Source: Sphingomonas sp. EC-HK361 (GTDB lineage Bacteria > Pseudomonadota > Alphaproteobacteria > Sphingomonadales > Sphingomonadaceae). Taken from it: a stretch of 64,000 nt of DNA. Below, one piece after another: positions 7,838 to 16,887 of the stretch. The stretch spans positions 124,001-188,000 of the forward strand of contig NZ_LR701494.1 of NCBI RefSeq assembly GCF_902498785.1, written 5' to 3'. A program made the translations under genes and the position numbers. How positions within the stretch are numbered: position 1 is the first letter of the stretch; each line of letters begins with the position of its first letter. The notes beneath the pieces were generated by a model. The model did not search any database. It was not told where the DNA came from and saw only the letters and a program-made list of their open reading frames with translations.

Positions 7838-8620
7838 ATGGCTTACGAGACGATCCTGACCGAGCGGCGCGGCGATGTGCTGGTCCTTACGCTCAACCGG
7901 CCTGACCGGCTGAACGCCGCGTCGCTTCAGATGGCGGATGATCTCGCGGCCGCGCTTTATGACCTGGACGGTGCGCGGGCGGTGCTCGTTACCGGGGCGG
8001 GGCGAGCGTTCTGTTCGGGGGCGGACCTGCAGGCGCGGGGCGACCGGGCGATCGGTGGGGGCGATGCCAGCCACATGGCGCTGACCCGCCACTATAATCC
8101 CACGATGATGGCGTTCGCCAACCTGGGGGTGCCGGTGGTGAGCGCGGTGAACGGCGCGGCGGCGGGGATCGGCTGCTCCATCGCGCTGGCGGCGGATTTC
8201 GTAATCGCGGGGCGCAGCGCGTATTTCCTCCAGGCGTTCGTCAATATCGGGCTGGTCCCCGATGGCGGCGCGTCTTGGATGCTCGCGCGGCTGGTCGGCA
8301 AAGCGCGCGCGACCGAGATGATGCTGCTGGGCGAGCGGATCGGCGCGGAGAAGGCGGAAGGCTGGGGACTGATCCACCGGTCAGTCGACGATGCGGTGCT
8401 GATGGACGAAGCGCTGGCGCTCGCGACCCGGCTGGCGGCTGGGCCCACGGTAGCGCTGGGGGTGATGCGGCGGAACATCGCGGCTGCGCTCGACGGGACC
8501 TACGCGCAGGCGCTGGATGCGGAGGCCGCCGGGCAGCGTATCGCGGGCGGCGCGCAGGATGCGCGCGAGGGGGCGATGAGTTTTCTGGAAAAGCGCAAGC
8601 CAATGTTTTCGGGGCGCTAA
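7838..8620 (+). CDS. Enoyl-CoA hydratase/isomerase family protein (PaaG-like)
   Basis: This 260-residue crotonase-fold protein has oxyanion-hole segments AFCSGADLQARG (about residues 50-61) and NGAAAGIGCSIALAADFVIA (about residues 105-124). FVNIGLVPDGGASWMLARLVG matches the PaaG/2-(1,2-epoxyphenylacetyl)-CoA isomerase subgroup, in which the usual second catalytic Glu is not conserved. It acts on an acyl-CoA in the cytosol; the exact substrate is unclear. It sits between the epimerase and mutase genes, separated from both by palindromic repeats. Confidence 0.85.
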   Translation: MAYETILTERRGDVLVLTLNRPDRLNAASLQMADDLAAALYDLDGARAVLVTGAGRAFCSGADLQARGDRAIGGGDASHMALTRHYNPTMMAFANLGVPVVSAVNGAAAGIGCSIALAADFVIAGRSAYFLQAFVNIGLVPDGGASWMLARLVGKARATEMMLLGERIGAEKAEGWGLIHRSVDDAVLMDEALALATRLAAGPTVALGVMRRNIAAALDGTYAQALDAEAAGQRIAGGAQDAREGAMSFLEKRKPMFSGR

Positions 8621-8625
8621 TCCCT

Positions 8626-8712
8626 CCGTTCGCCCTGAGCTTGTCGAAGGGCTGACCTCCTGCGCTTGCGGAACGGGAAAGAACGGTGCTTCGACAGGCT
8701 CAGCACAAACGG
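8626..8712. repeat. Dispersed palindromic repeat upstream of methylmalonyl-CoA mutase
   Basis: The left arm ccgttcgccctgagcttgtcgaag (8626-8649) and right arm cttcgacaggctcagcacaaacgg (8689-8712) are near-perfect inverse copies (a few mismatches). The element ends 12 bp before the mutase ATG, so it lies in the leader of that gene. Confidence 0.85.
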
Positions 8713-8724
8713 TATTTGAAGACG

Positions 8725-10989
8725 ATGACTGAAAAGCACACCCTCGACGACTGGAACGCGCTCGCTGCCAAGGAGGTGAAGGGTCGCGACCTCATCTGGC
8801 CGACGCCCGAGGGCATCGAGGTAAAGCCTCTTTACACTTCTGACGACGTGACCGCGGACCCCGGCCTCCCCGGCTTTGCGCCCTTCACCCGTGGCGTCCG
8901 CGCATCGATGTATGCGGGGCGGCCGTGGACGATCCGGCAATATGCGGGCTTTTCGACCGCGGAGGAATCGAACGCCTTCTATCGCCGCAACCTCGCCGCG
9001 GGGCAGAAGGGGCTGTCGGTCGCCTTCGATCTCGCCACCCACCGCGGCTATGATAGCGACCACCCGCGCGTCGTCGGCGATGTCGGCAAGGCTGGCGTCG
9101 CGATCGACAGCGTCGAGGACATGAAGATCCTGTTCGACGGCATCCCGCTCGATCAGATGAGCGTGTCGATGACGATGAACGGCGCGGTCATCCCGATCCT
9201 CGCCTTCTTCATCGTCGCCGGCGAGGAACAGGGCGTCGATCGCAAGCTGCTCGACGGGACCATCCAGAACGACATCCTGAAGGAGTTCATGGTCCGCAAC
9301 ACCTATATCTACCCGCCCGAGCCGAGCATGCGGATCATCTCGGACATCTTCGCCTACACCTCCGCCGAGATGCCAAAGTTCAATTCGATCTCGATCAGCG
9401 GCTACCACATGCAGGAAGCCGGCGCGACGCAGGTGCAGGAGCTTGCCTTCACCATCGCCGACGGGCGCGAATATGTGAAATATGGCGTCGCGTCGGGGCT
9501 GGATATCGACAAGTTCGCCGGCCGCCTCAGCTTCTTCTTCGCGATCGGCATGAACTTCTTCATGGAGGTCGCGAAGCTGCGCGCTGCGCGGGTTCTATGG
9601 CACCGAGTGATGACGCAGCTCGGCGCGAAGGACGAGCGCTCGAAGATGTTGCGCACCCACTGCCAGACGAGCGGTGTCTCGCTGACCGAGCAGGACCCGT
9701 ACAACAACGTCATCCGCACTACGATCGAGGCTATGGCGGCGATGCTCGGCGGCACGCAGAGCCTCCACACCAACGCGCTGGACGAGGCGATCGCGCTCCC
9801 CACCGATTTCTCCGCCCGAATCGCGCGCAACACGCAGATCGTGATCCAGGAAGAGACGGGGATGACCAAGGTCGTCGATCCGTTGGGCGGAAGTTACTAT
9901 GTCGAGGCGCTGACGCAGGAGCTGGTCGACAAGGCGTGGGCGATCATCGAGCGGGTCGAAGCCGATGGCGGCATGGCGAAGGCCGTCGCACACGGCTGGC
10001 CCAAGGCGATGATCGAAGAGGCTGCCGCCGCCAGGCAGGCGCGGGTCGATCGCGGCGAGGACGTGATCGTCGGGGTGAACCGCTATCGCCGCGAGAGCGA
10101 GGATCATCTTGAGACGCTCGAGGTGGATAATGCGAGGGTCCGGGAGGGCCAGATTGCGCGGATCGCGAAGGTGAAGGCGGCCCGGGACGAGGCGGCGTGC
10201 CAGGCGGCGCTGGACGCGCTGAGGGAAGCGGCTCGCGAAAGTCCTCCCCTGCAAGGGGAGGGGGACCATGCGCAGCATGGTGGAGGGGGAGCGCCCTCTC
10301 GAGAGCGTGACACCCCTCCGTCAGACGCTGACGCGCCTGCCACCTCCCCTTCCAGGGGAGGATTGAAGCACAACATCCTCGCCCTCGCGGTCGAAGCGGC
10401 GCGCGCGCGCGCGACGCTGGGCGAAATCTCCGCCGCGATGGAGGATGTATTCGGCCGCTACGGCACGCAGCCGACCCCGGTAAAGGGCGTCTACGCCGCG
10501 CCCTACAAGGACGACACGCGCTGGGCGCAGGTCATCGCGGGGGTCGAGGCGGTCGCGCGCCGCCTGGGCCGCAAGCCGAAGCTGCTGGTCGCGAAGATGG
10601 GGCAGGACGGGCATGACCGCGGCGCCAACGTCATCGCCAGCGCGTTCGGCGACCTCGGCTTCGATGTGGTTTCCGGGCCGTTGTTCCAGACGCCCGACGA
10701 GACGGTCGTCCTGGCGATCGACAGCGGGGTCGATGCGGTCGGCGCGTCCAGCCTCGCGGCGGGGCACAAGACGCTGATTCCGGAACTGATCCGCGGACTG
10801 CGCGAGGCTGGCCGCGGCGACATCAAGGTGATCGCCGGCGGGGTCATCCCGCCGCAGGATTATGAATTTCTGCGCGATGCCGGCGTGCAGGGCATATACG
10901 GTCCCGGATCGAACGTGGTCGAATGCGCCGCCGATGTGCTGCGTCTGCTCGGTCACAACATGCCCCCGATGGAGGAAGCCGCCGAATGA
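8725..10989 (+). CDS. scpA: Methylmalonyl-CoA mutase, large-subunit type
   Basis: This 754-residue B12-dependent mutase converts (R)-methylmalonyl-CoA to succinyl-CoA. The catalytic barrel occupies about residues 1-500 ([70 protein letters not shown]). The C-terminal cobalamin domain (about residues 610-750) holds the cobalt-ligating DGHDRG motif. The start at ATG 8725 is chosen over a GTG at 8686 that lies inside a repeat. Family members are usually about 710-720 residues. The extra ~40 residues (about 506-547) are Pro/Gly/Ser-rich and encoded by an in-frame palindromic repeat in the linker. The next gene overlaps the stop by 4 bp (ATGA). Confidence 0.95.
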   Translation: MTEKHTLDDWNALAAKEVKGRDLIWPTPEGIEVKPLYTSDDVTADPGLPGFAPFTRGVRASMYAGRPWTIRQYAGFSTAEESNAFYRRNLAAGQKGLSVAFDLATHRGYDSDHPRVVGDVGKAGVAIDSVEDMKILFDGIPLDQMSVSMTMNGAVIPILAFFIVAGEEQGVDRKLLDGTIQNDILKEFMVRNTYIYPPEPSMRIISDIFAYTSAEMPKFNSISISGYHMQEAGATQVQELAFTIADGREYVKYGVASGLDIDKFAGRLSFFFAIGMNFFMEVAKLRAARVLWHRVMTQLGAKDERSKMLRTHCQTSGVSLTEQDPYNNVIRTTIEAMAAMLGGTQSLHTNALDEAIALPTDFSARIARNTQIVIQEETGMTKVVDPLGGSYYVEALTQELVDKAWAIIERVEADGGMAKAVAHGWPKAMIEEAAAARQARVDRGEDVIVGVNRYRRESEDHLETLEVDNARVREGQIARIAKVKAARDEAACQAALDALREAARESPPLQGEGDHAQHGGGGAPSRERDTPPSDADAPATSPSRGGLKHNILALAVEAARARATLGEISAAMEDVFGRYGTQPTPVKGVYAAPYKDDTRWAQVIAGVEAVARRLGRKPKLLVAKMGQDGHDRGANVIASAFGDLGFDVVSGPLFQTPDETVVLAIDSGVDAVGASSLAAGHKTLIPELIRGLREAGRGDIKVIAGGVIPPQDYEFLRDAGVQGIYGPGSNVVECAADVLRLLGHNMPPMEEAAE
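10243..10361. repeat. Palindromic repeat inserted in frame within the mutase gene
   Basis: Two hairpins with nearly the same sequence bound the element: cctcccctgcaaggggagg (10243-10261) and cctccccttccaggggagg (10343-10361). Between them are further inverted patches (ccatgcgcagcatgg, cctctcgagag). It is translated as a low-complexity linker between the mutase barrel and the B12 domain. A related hairpin lies before suhB at 13971-13991. Confidence 0.85.
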
Positions 10990-11363
10990 ACCGCCTCATG
11001 CTCATTGCCGCCGGGATGCTCGCAGTCCCCGCCACCGCGCAGACCCAGACCGACATGAACCAGCAGGCCGGCTCCGCCTTCAAGGCCGCCGACGCCGTGA
11101 TGACCGCGCAGTGGACGCGCACCTACGCCTATATGAAGCGCCTCGACGCGCAGGACACGTCGCGCGGCGGCGGCTTCGGCTATGCGGCGGCGGCGCTCAA
11201 CAGCCAGCGCGCGTGGTTGAAGTACCGTGATGCCGAATGCGTGATCGAAGGCGGCGAGTTCGCCGGTGGATCGCTGCAACCCATGACCCGCGCACAATGC
11301 GCCGCCCGCCTGACCCGCGACCGCACCAAGCAGCTCATAGCCCTCCGTTGGAAGCACCCGTGA
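10986..11363 (+). CDS. Exported LprI/DUF1311-like small protein
   Basis: This protein has 125 residues from ATG 10986. The signal peptide is [20 protein letters not shown]. The mature part has DxxLNxxY-like features seen in lysozyme-inhibitor LprI-type proteins, with [21 protein letters not shown], two later Cys in total (Cys in DAECV and AQCAARLT) and a C-terminal basic helix. It is probably periplasmic. The gene overlaps the mutase by 4 bp (ATGA) and bioB by 4 bp (GTGA), so it is translationally wedged into the propionate/biotin operon. A link to cell-wall or lysozyme defence is inferred from the family only. Confidence 0.7.
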   Translation: MNRLMLIAAGMLAVPATAQTQTDMNQQAGSAFKAADAVMTAQWTRTYAYMKRLDAQDTSRGGGFGYAAAALNSQRAWLKYRDAECVIEGGEFAGGSLQPMTRAQCAARLTRDRTKQLIALRWKHP

Positions 11364-12370
11364 CCGATACCGACATCCGCACCGACTGGACCCGCGACGA
11401 GATCGCGGACCTGTTCGACCTGCCCTTCGACGCGCTGATGTTCCGCGCCCAGACCACGCACCGCGCGCATCACGCCGCGGGCGAGGTGCAGCTCTGCACG
11501 CTGCTCTCGATCAAGACCGGCGGCTGTCCGGAGGATTGCGGCTATTGCTCGCAGTCCGCGCACGCCGACAGCGGCGTCAAGGCGACGAAGCTGATGGACC
11601 CGCGCGCGGTGCTTCAGATGGCGGCGCAGGCGAAGGATAGCGGCAGCCAGCGCTTCTGCATGGGCGCCGCGTGGCGCAACCCCAAGGACAAGGACATGCC
11701 CGCCATCGTCGAGATGGTGAAGGGCGTCCGCCAGATGGGGATGGAGACCTGCATGACGCTGGGCATGCTCACGCCCGCGCAGGCCGGGATGCTCGCGGAC
11801 GCGGGCCTCGATTACTACAACCACAATATCGATACCTCGCCGGAACGCTATGCCGAGGTCATCACCACCCGCACCTTCGGCGAGCGGCTGGAGACGCTGG
11901 AGCATGTGCGAGAAGCCGGCATCAACGTGTGCTGCGGCGGCATCGTCGGCATGGGCGAGACCCGCAGCGATCGCGTCGGCTTCATCCACGCCCTCGCCAC
12001 CCTGCCACGTCATCCCGAAAGCGTGCCGGTCAACGCACTTGTGCCGGTGAAGGGCACGGTGCTCGGCGACATGCTCGCCGACACGCCGCTCGCGAAGATC
12101 GACGACATCGAATTCGTCCGCACCGTCGCCGTCGCGCGGATCACGATGCCGATGAGCATGGTGCGGCTGTCGGCAGGGCGCGAGAGCATGTCGGAGGCGA
12201 CGCAGGCACTCTGCTTCCTCGCGGGCGCGAACTCGATCTTCACCGGCGACAAGCTGCTGACCACCGGCAACCGCGGCGATGATGCGGACGCGGCGCTGTT
12301 CGCGAAGCTCGGCGTGCGGCCAATGGTGGCGGAGGAGCCGATGCGGGTGGCGGCGGAGTTGGTGGGATGA
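11360..12370 (+). CDS. bioB: Biotin synthase
   Basis: This 336-residue radical-SAM enzyme inserts sulfur into dethiobiotin to make biotin. The radical-SAM cluster motif is CPEDCGYC (CxxxCxxC). BioB hallmarks include [35 protein letters not shown], and the GIVGMGET and RLSAGRE regions. The start GTG 11360 overlaps the upstream stop (GTGA); a longer frame to 11237 runs through the upstream gene and is rejected. Placement beside the biotin-dependent carboxylase genes is functionally sensible. The next small gene overlaps its stop by 4 bp. Confidence 0.95.
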   Translation: MTDTDIRTDWTRDEIADLFDLPFDALMFRAQTTHRAHHAAGEVQLCTLLSIKTGGCPEDCGYCSQSAHADSGVKATKLMDPRAVLQMAAQAKDSGSQRFCMGAAWRNPKDKDMPAIVEMVKGVRQMGMETCMTLGMLTPAQAGMLADAGLDYYNHNIDTSPERYAEVITTRTFGERLETLEHVREAGINVCCGGIVGMGETRSDRVGFIHALATLPRHPESVPVNALVPVKGTVLGDMLADTPLAKIDDIEFVRTVAVARITMPMSMVRLSAGRESMSEATQALCFLAGANSIFTGDKLLTTGNRGDDADAALFAKLGVRPMVAEEPMRVAAELVG

Positions 12371-12738
12371 GGCTAATTGGACGTCTTGCGACGATGCTTG
12401 GCCTAGCGGCGTCCCCCGCGCTGGCTGGCGAAGGGATCACTTGGCCAGACCTGCCAACAACCGGCTTTGTCGTGGGCCGGACGGCGACTGTCGAAGACGC
12501 TAAAAAAGGTAACGCCACTTTCTCGATGGACGGAAAGAGTCAGGGTGCCCTGCCCATCGCAATTCCTCAATATGTATGGTGGACTGATGAAACGGGCTCA
12601 AAGCATCCCATGATTTTAGTTCAGGCCGAACTCGCGCCCGATGGCACGAAAATCGTTGGGCTTCGTGACTTTGGTGGAGAGGGAACGGTTGCAACTCTGC
12701 TGGAAGTCGAACTTCTCGGGACGAAAAAGCCAAACTAA
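12367..12738 (+). CDS. Small exported protein of unknown function
   Basis: This 123-residue protein has a signal peptide ([21 protein letters not shown]) and a mature domain of about 100 residues rich in beta-strand ([42 protein letters not shown]). It is not a recognised family. It overlaps bioB by 4 bp (ATGA) and pccA by 1 bp (TAATG), which is strong evidence for translation within this operon. Base composition is visibly less GC-rich than its neighbours, so it may be a later arrival in the operon. Confidence 0.7.
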   Translation: MRLIGRLATMLGLAASPALAGEGITWPDLPTTGFVVGRTATVEDAKKGNATFSMDGKSQGALPIAIPQYVWWTDETGSKHPMILVQAELAPDGTKIVGLRDFGGEGTVATLLEVELLGTKKPN

Positions 12739-13830
12739 TGTTCAAGAAAATCCTGGTCGCCAATCGCGGCGAGATCGCGTGCCGCGTCTTCCGCACCGCC
12801 AAGCGCATGGGCATCGCCACCGTTGCGGTCTATTCCGACGCCGACGCGCGCGCGCCGCATGTGTTGATGGCGGATGAGGCGGTCAGGCTCGGGCCGGCGC
12901 CGGCGGCGGAGAGCTACCTCAAGGCCGAGCTGATCCTGCTCGCCGCGAAGGAGACCGGCGCCGACGCGATCCATCCCGGCTACGGCTTCCTCTCCGAACG
13001 CGAGAGCTTCGCGCGGGCCTGCGCCGAGGCCGGCATCGCGTTCATCGGCCCGCCGCCGAACGCGATCGCGGCGATGGGCGACAAGATCGAATCGAAGAAG
13101 CTGGCGAAGGACGCGGGCGTCAACGTCGTCCCCGGCTTCCTGGGCGAGATCGCCGACACCGATGCCGCGGTGAAGATCGCCGGCGACATCGGCTACCCGG
13201 TAATGATGAAGGCGAGCGCGGGCGGCGGCGGCAAGGGGATGCGGCTTGCCTGGTCCGAGCAGGACGTGCGCGAGGGCTTCGAGGCGACGAAGCGTGAGGG
13301 GCTGGCTAGCTTCGGCGACGACCGCGTGTTCATCGAGAAGTTCATCGAAAGCCCGCGGCACATCGAAATCCAGGTGCTAGGCGATCAGCACGGCAACATC
13401 GTCTATCTGAACGAGCGCGAATGCTCGATCCAGCGCCGCCACCAGAAGGTCGTCGAGGAGGCGCCGTCGCCGTTCGTTTCGCCGGAGATGCGCCGCAAGA
13501 TGGGCGAGCAGGCCGTCGCGCTCGCGCGGGCGGTGGGGTATTACTCCGCAGGCACGGTGGAGCTGATCGTCTCGGGCGCGGATACCACCGGCGAGAGCTT
13601 CTACTTCCTCGAGATGAACACCCGGCTCCAGGTCGAGCATCCGGTGACGGAGGAGATCACCGGGCTCGATCTGGTCGAACAGATGATCCGCGTCGCGGCG
13701 GGGGAGCGGCTGGCGTTCGCGCAGGCGGATATCGGCATCAACGGCTGGTCGGTCGAGAACCGGGTGTATGCGGAGGACCCGTATCGCGGCTTCCTGCCGA
13801 GCATCGGGCGGCTGGTGCGGTATAATCCGC
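12738..13830 (+). pseudogene. pccA: Propionyl-CoA carboxylase alpha subunit, 3'-truncated
   Basis: About 364 codons encode the biotin-carboxylase N-terminus: [30 protein letters not shown], the ATP-grasp loop [11 protein letters not shown] and the [14 protein letters not shown] motif. Homology stops after [14 protein letters not shown]. Family members run to about 660 residues. The rest of the biotin-carboxylase C-subdomain, the BT domain and the biotin carrier domain with its AMKM lysine are absent. The break coincides with a 72-bp inverted repeat. The frame stays open through it into suhB, giving one 692-codon reading frame to 14816. This is either a real deletion/fusion or an assembly fold-back. 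As written, PccB has no partner able to carry biotin. Confidence 0.85.
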
Positions 13831-13962
13831 CTTCAGCCACTCCCACTCCGTTTGCCCTGAGCGAAGTCGAAGGGACGGGATCGCAAGGTGCTTCGACTTC
13901 GCTCAGGGCAAACGGAGTGGGAGTGGCTGAAGGCGGATTATACCGCACCAGCCGCCCGATGC
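13801..13962. repeat. 72-bp perfect inverted repeat at the pccA/suhB junction
   Basis: Bases 13801-13872 and 13891-13962 are exact reverse complements around an 18-nt loop (13873-13890). The outer ~30 bases of the left arm are pccA coding sequence ([10 protein letters not shown]). The inner part contains the dispersed repeat core (ctgagcgaagtcgaag). The right arm therefore carries an inverted copy of pccA coding DNA in front of suhB. Perfect arms of this length, including gene-specific sequence, point to a fold-back rearrangement or a chimeric assembly join. Confidence 0.95.
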
Positions 13963-13970
13963 CACCCCTA

Positions 13971-13991
13971 CCCCTCCCTTGCAGGGAGGGG
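13971..13991. repeat. Short hairpin repeat before suhB
   Basis: The palindrome cccctcccttgcagggagggg lies 13 bp before the suhB start. It is of the same cctcccc...gggagg type as the element inside the mutase gene, so a second repeat family abuts the junction. Confidence 0.75.
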
Positions 13992-14003
13992 GGAGTTTTC
14001 GAC

Positions 14004-14816
14004 ATGCCTTCCCATTCCGGCCTCTTCACCATCATCGAGCGTGCCGCGCGCAAGGCGGGGCCGCGGCTGCGCCGGGACTTCAACGAGGTCCAGCAGCTTC
14101 AGGTCAGCCGCAAGGGGCCGGCCGACTTCGTGTCGATGGCCGACCAGCGCGCCGAGCAGACGCTGTACGAGGAACTCTCCAAGGCGCGGCCGGACTGGGG
14201 CTTCCTCATGGAGGAGCGGGGCGAGGTTGCGGGTGATCCGAACAAGCCGCGCTTCATCGTCGATCCGCTCGACGGCACCTCGAACTTCCTGCACGGCATC
14301 CCGCATTTCGCCATGTCGATCGCGGTCGAGGAGCCGCTGCCGAACGGCAGGCGCGAGATCACGACGGCACTGATCTACAACCCGCTGACCGACGAGAGCT
14401 TCTGGGCCGAAAAGGGCCGCGGAGCGTGGGTTCAGTCGGAACGGCTTCGCGTGTCGTCGCGGCGTGATCTGTCGGACGCGCTCATCGCGACTGGCATCCC
14501 GTTCCTGGGCCATGGCGATTTCGTCCAGTGGAGCCGGATCTTCGGTGCGGTTGCGCCGCAGGTCGCGGATATCCGCCGCTTCGGATCGGCTGCGCTCGAC
14601 CTCGCCTGGGTCGCGGCCGGGCGCTATGACGGCTTCTGGGAGAGCGACCTGAAGCCGTGGGATGTCGCCGCCGGGCTGCTGCTGGTGAAGGAAGCCGGCG
14701 GTTTCGTCACCGATTTCCGCGGCGGCGATCGGCCGATGGAGCGCGCGGAATATCTTGCGGCGAACGACGTACTGCATTCCAAGCTCCACAAGCTCGTCGC
14801 GAACGCGCTTCGATAG
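14004..14816 (+). CDS. suhB: Inositol monophosphatase family protein (SuhB-like)
   Basis: This 270-residue Mg-dependent phosphatase has the DPLDGTSNF metal-binding motif (about residue 84, in [19 protein letters not shown]) and the C-terminal motif [15 protein letters not shown]. An upstream metal Glu is in FLMEERGE. It dephosphorylates inositol-1-phosphate or related sugar phosphates, and SuhB homologues also bind transcription complexes. ATG 14004 gives the normal family length. The frame continues upstream into truncated pccA without a stop, so a 692-residue fusion could be made as written. A promoter may lie in the lost DNA. Confidence 0.92.
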   Translation: MPSHSGLFTIIERAARKAGPRLRRDFNEVQQLQVSRKGPADFVSMADQRAEQTLYEELSKARPDWGFLMEERGEVAGDPNKPRFIVDPLDGTSNFLHGIPHFAMSIAVEEPLPNGRREITTALIYNPLTDESFWAEKGRGAWVQSERLRVSSRRDLSDALIATGIPFLGHGDFVQWSRIFGAVAPQVADIRRFGSAALDLAWVAAGRYDGFWESDLKPWDVAAGLLLVKEAGGFVTDFRGGDRPMERAEYLAANDVLHSKLHKLVANALR

Positions 14817-14925
14817 GATTGCCGCAGAACGTCAATTGAGAGTCATTCTCACGGCCCTATGCCTTGCCCCTATCGGGTCATCGTCCTAAAGCGCCGCCAC
14901 GCCTATACCGCACCTGCGAGAGAAA

Positions 14926-15300
14926 ATGGTCGACCTGTCGCAATATCTGCCGATTCTCCTGTTCCTGGGGGTCGCGCTCGCCCTTTCGGCGACGTTCGTG
15001 TTCCTGCCGATGGCGGTCGGACGTCTGACGGGCGCGCACAAGCCGAACCCGGAAAAGCTGAGCGAATATGAGTGCGGCTTTCCCGCGTTCGAGGACCCGC
15101 GCAGCCAGTTCGACGTGCGCTTTTATCTGGTCGCGATCCTCTTCATCATCTTCGATCTTGAAGCAGCGTTCCTATATCCTTGGGCGGTGTCGGTCTTCAG
15201 CCTGGGCTGGACCGCCTGGATCAGCATGATGATCTTCATCGGCGAGCTTGCGCTCGGCCTCGTCTATGCCTGGAAGAAGGGAGCCCTCGATTGGGAGTAG
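14926..15300 (+). CDS. nuoA: NADH-quinone oxidoreductase subunit A
   Basis: This 124-residue membrane subunit of complex I has three transmembrane helices (about residues 8-30, 63-85 and 92-115). The conserved ESEYECGF-like loop reads [36 protein letters not shown]; its Cys lies near the quinone site. It opens the nuoA-N operon, which ends at 30332. The stop overlaps the proposed nuoB TTG start by 10 bp. The 109-bp gap before it should hold the operon promoter. Confidence 0.96.
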   Translation: MVDLSQYLPILLFLGVALALSATFVFLPMAVGRLTGAHKPNPEKLSEYECGFPAFEDPRSQFDVRFYLVAILFIIFDLEAAFLYPWAVSVFSLGWTAWISMMIFIGELALGLVYAWKKGALDWE

Positions 15301-15833
15301 AGCTTACGCCCGCGACCGGTTCGGCCGTGCTGCCCCCGGATCAGGGTTTCTTCGATAGCCTGAACGGCGAACTGACCGACAAGGGTTTCCTGGTCACCTC
15401 GACCGAGGAGCTGTTCCAGTGGGCGCGCACCGGATCGCTGTGGTGGATGACGTTCGGGCTGGCGTGCTGCGCGGTCGAGATGATCCACGTCAACATGCCG
15501 CGCTACGATCTGGAGCGCTTCGGCGCCGCGCCGCGCGCATCGCCGCGACAGTCGGACGTGATGATCGTCGCGGGCACGCTCTGCAACAAGATGGCGCCGG
15601 CGCTCCGCAAGGTCTACGACCAGATGTCGGAGCCGAAATACGTGATCTCGATGGGGTCGTGCGCGAACGGCGGCGGCTATTATCACTATAGCTACAGCGT
15701 CGTGCGCGGATGCGACCGGATCGTGCCGATCGATATCTACGTGCCGGGCTGCCCGCCGACCGCCGAGGCGCTGCTCTACGGGATCATGCAGCTCCAGCGG
15801 AAGATCCGCCGCAGCGGGAGCATCGAGCGTTGA
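15291..15833 (+). CDS. nuoB: NADH-quinone oxidoreductase subunit B
   Basis: This 180-residue peripheral-arm subunit carries the N2 [4Fe-4S] cluster next to the quinone pocket. Ligand motifs are the tandem Cys in [11 protein letters not shown], the Cys in [20 protein letters not shown], and [11 protein letters not shown]. The start is TTG 15291, overlapping nuoA by 10 bp; no ATG or GTG gives the family N-terminus MGVELTP. A palindromic repeat separates it from nuoC. Confidence 0.95.
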   Translation: MGVELTPATGSAVLPPDQGFFDSLNGELTDKGFLVTSTEELFQWARTGSLWWMTFGLACCAVEMIHVNMPRYDLERFGAAPRASPRQSDVMIVAGTLCNKMAPALRKVYDQMSEPKYVISMGSCANGGGYYHYSYSVVRGCDRIVPIDIYVPGCPPTAEALLYGIMQLQRKIRRSGSIER

Positions 15834-15847
15834 TGCACAATCATCTT

Positions 15848-15933
15848 CCGTTCGCACTGAGCTTGTCGAAGTGCCGTTCTTCTTGCGTGCAGAAGAAGCA
15901 AGGGCAGGGCTTCGACAAGCTCAGCCCAAACGG
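15848..15933. repeat. Dispersed palindromic repeat between nuoB and nuoC
   Basis: Left part ccgttcgcactgagcttgtcgaag and right part cttcgacaagctcagcccaaacgg are near-exact inverse copies. The loop has its own small stem (cttctt/aagaag). It ends 9 bp before the nuoC ATG and is of the same family as the element between nuoC and nuoD. Confidence 0.9.
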
Positions 15934-15942
15934 TGATTTGCT

Positions 15943-16779
15943 ATGAGGGCGCCGGCTCCTGCCTTTGCCGCCGATCTGAACGGCGCGACGATCGACGCGG
16001 CGCGGGGTGCGATCGGCGCGGCGCTGCTCGATGCGCGCGACGCGGTCGGCGAGGTCGCGCTGTTCGTGACGCGCGAGGGGCTCTTGCCCGCGATGACCGC
16101 GCTGCGCGATACGCCCGGCCTCGAATATCAGCAGCTCATGGAGATTGCGGGCGTCGACTATCCGGAGCGCGCGGAGCGGTTCGAGGTGGTGTATTGCCTC
16201 CTGAGCCTCACGCGGAACCACCGCCTCCACGTTCATGTCTCGGCGACCGAAGATACGCCGGTGCCGTCGGTGACGGGGCTGTGGCCAGTCGCGGGCTGGC
16301 TGGAGCGCGAAGTCTACGACATGTACGGCGTGCTCTTTGCGGGGAACGCCGACCTGCGTCGCATCCTGACCGACTACGGCTTTCGCGGACACCCGCAGCG
16401 CAAGGACTTTCCGCTCACCGGCTATGTCGAGCTGCGCTATTCGGAAGAGGCGAAGCGCGTCGTGTATGAGCCGGTGCAGTTGGCGCAGGACTTCCGCACG
16501 TTCGATTTCACCTCGCCCTGGGAAGGCGCCGAATATGTGCTGCCGGGGGACGAGAAGGCGAAGCTGCCCGAAGCCAAGGGCGCGCCGACCCCGCTGAAGG
16601 CGGACGAGATCCAGAAGGCCGACGCCGCGCAGACCGCGAAGGCGGAGCCGACCGAGGCGAAGACGAGCGACAGCACCGCGAAGACCGGCGCCGGCGAGCC
16701 GCATCCGGGTAACAAGCCGGAGGGCAAGCCGGCGGATGCCGATGTCGTGAAGGGTGACGGCGCGGAGAAGAGCAAGTGA
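15943..16779 (+). CDS. nuoC: NADH-quinone oxidoreductase subunit C, with charged C-terminal extension
   Basis: This protein has 278 residues. The 30-kDa-subunit domain covers about residues 1-200 and contains [35 protein letters not shown] and the signature [20 protein letters not shown]. The domain normally ends near [20 protein letters not shown] ~75-residue tail rich in Lys, Glu, Ala, Thr and Pro follows and looks disordered; such a tail is common in sphingomonads but is not part of the complex I core. It is a separate gene from nuoD, unlike in enterobacteria. Confidence 0.95.
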   Translation: MRAPAPAFAADLNGATIDAARGAIGAALLDARDAVGEVALFVTREGLLPAMTALRDTPGLEYQQLMEIAGVDYPERAERFEVVYCLLSLTRNHRLHVHVSATEDTPVPSVTGLWPVAGWLEREVYDMYGVLFAGNADLRRILTDYGFRGHPQRKDFPLTGYVELRYSEEAKRVVYEPVQLAQDFRTFDFTSPWEGAEYVLPGDEKAKLPEAKGAPTPLKADEIQKADAAQTAKAEPTEAKTSDSTAKTGAGEPHPGNKPEGKPADADVVKGDGAEKSK

Positions 16780-16790
16780 CTTCTGTTTTG

Positions 16791-16881
16791 TCCCCGTTCG
16801 CACTGAGCTTGTCGAAGTGCCGTTTTTTCTTTTCTCCTGTCGAACGGAAGGACGGGGCTTCGACAAGCTCAGCCCGAACGG
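16791..16881. repeat. Dispersed palindromic repeat between nuoC and nuoD
   Basis: Arms ccgttcgcactgagcttgtcgaag (16794-16817) and cttcgacaagctcagcccgaacgg (16858-16881) are near-exact inverse copies. The element is nearly the same as that at 15848-15933, so two copies flank nuoC directly. It ends 6 bp before nuoD. Confidence 0.9.
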
Positions 16882-16887
16882 TGGTAT

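Noticed and set aside
8725-8760. Cobalamin riboswitch before the mutase gene
   Set aside because: The leader contains a dispersed palindrome but no B12-box sequence was seen.
13801-13962. Transposon or IS element at the pccA/suhB junction
   Set aside because: No transposase, no target-site duplication; the arms contain pccA coding sequence rather than IS ends.
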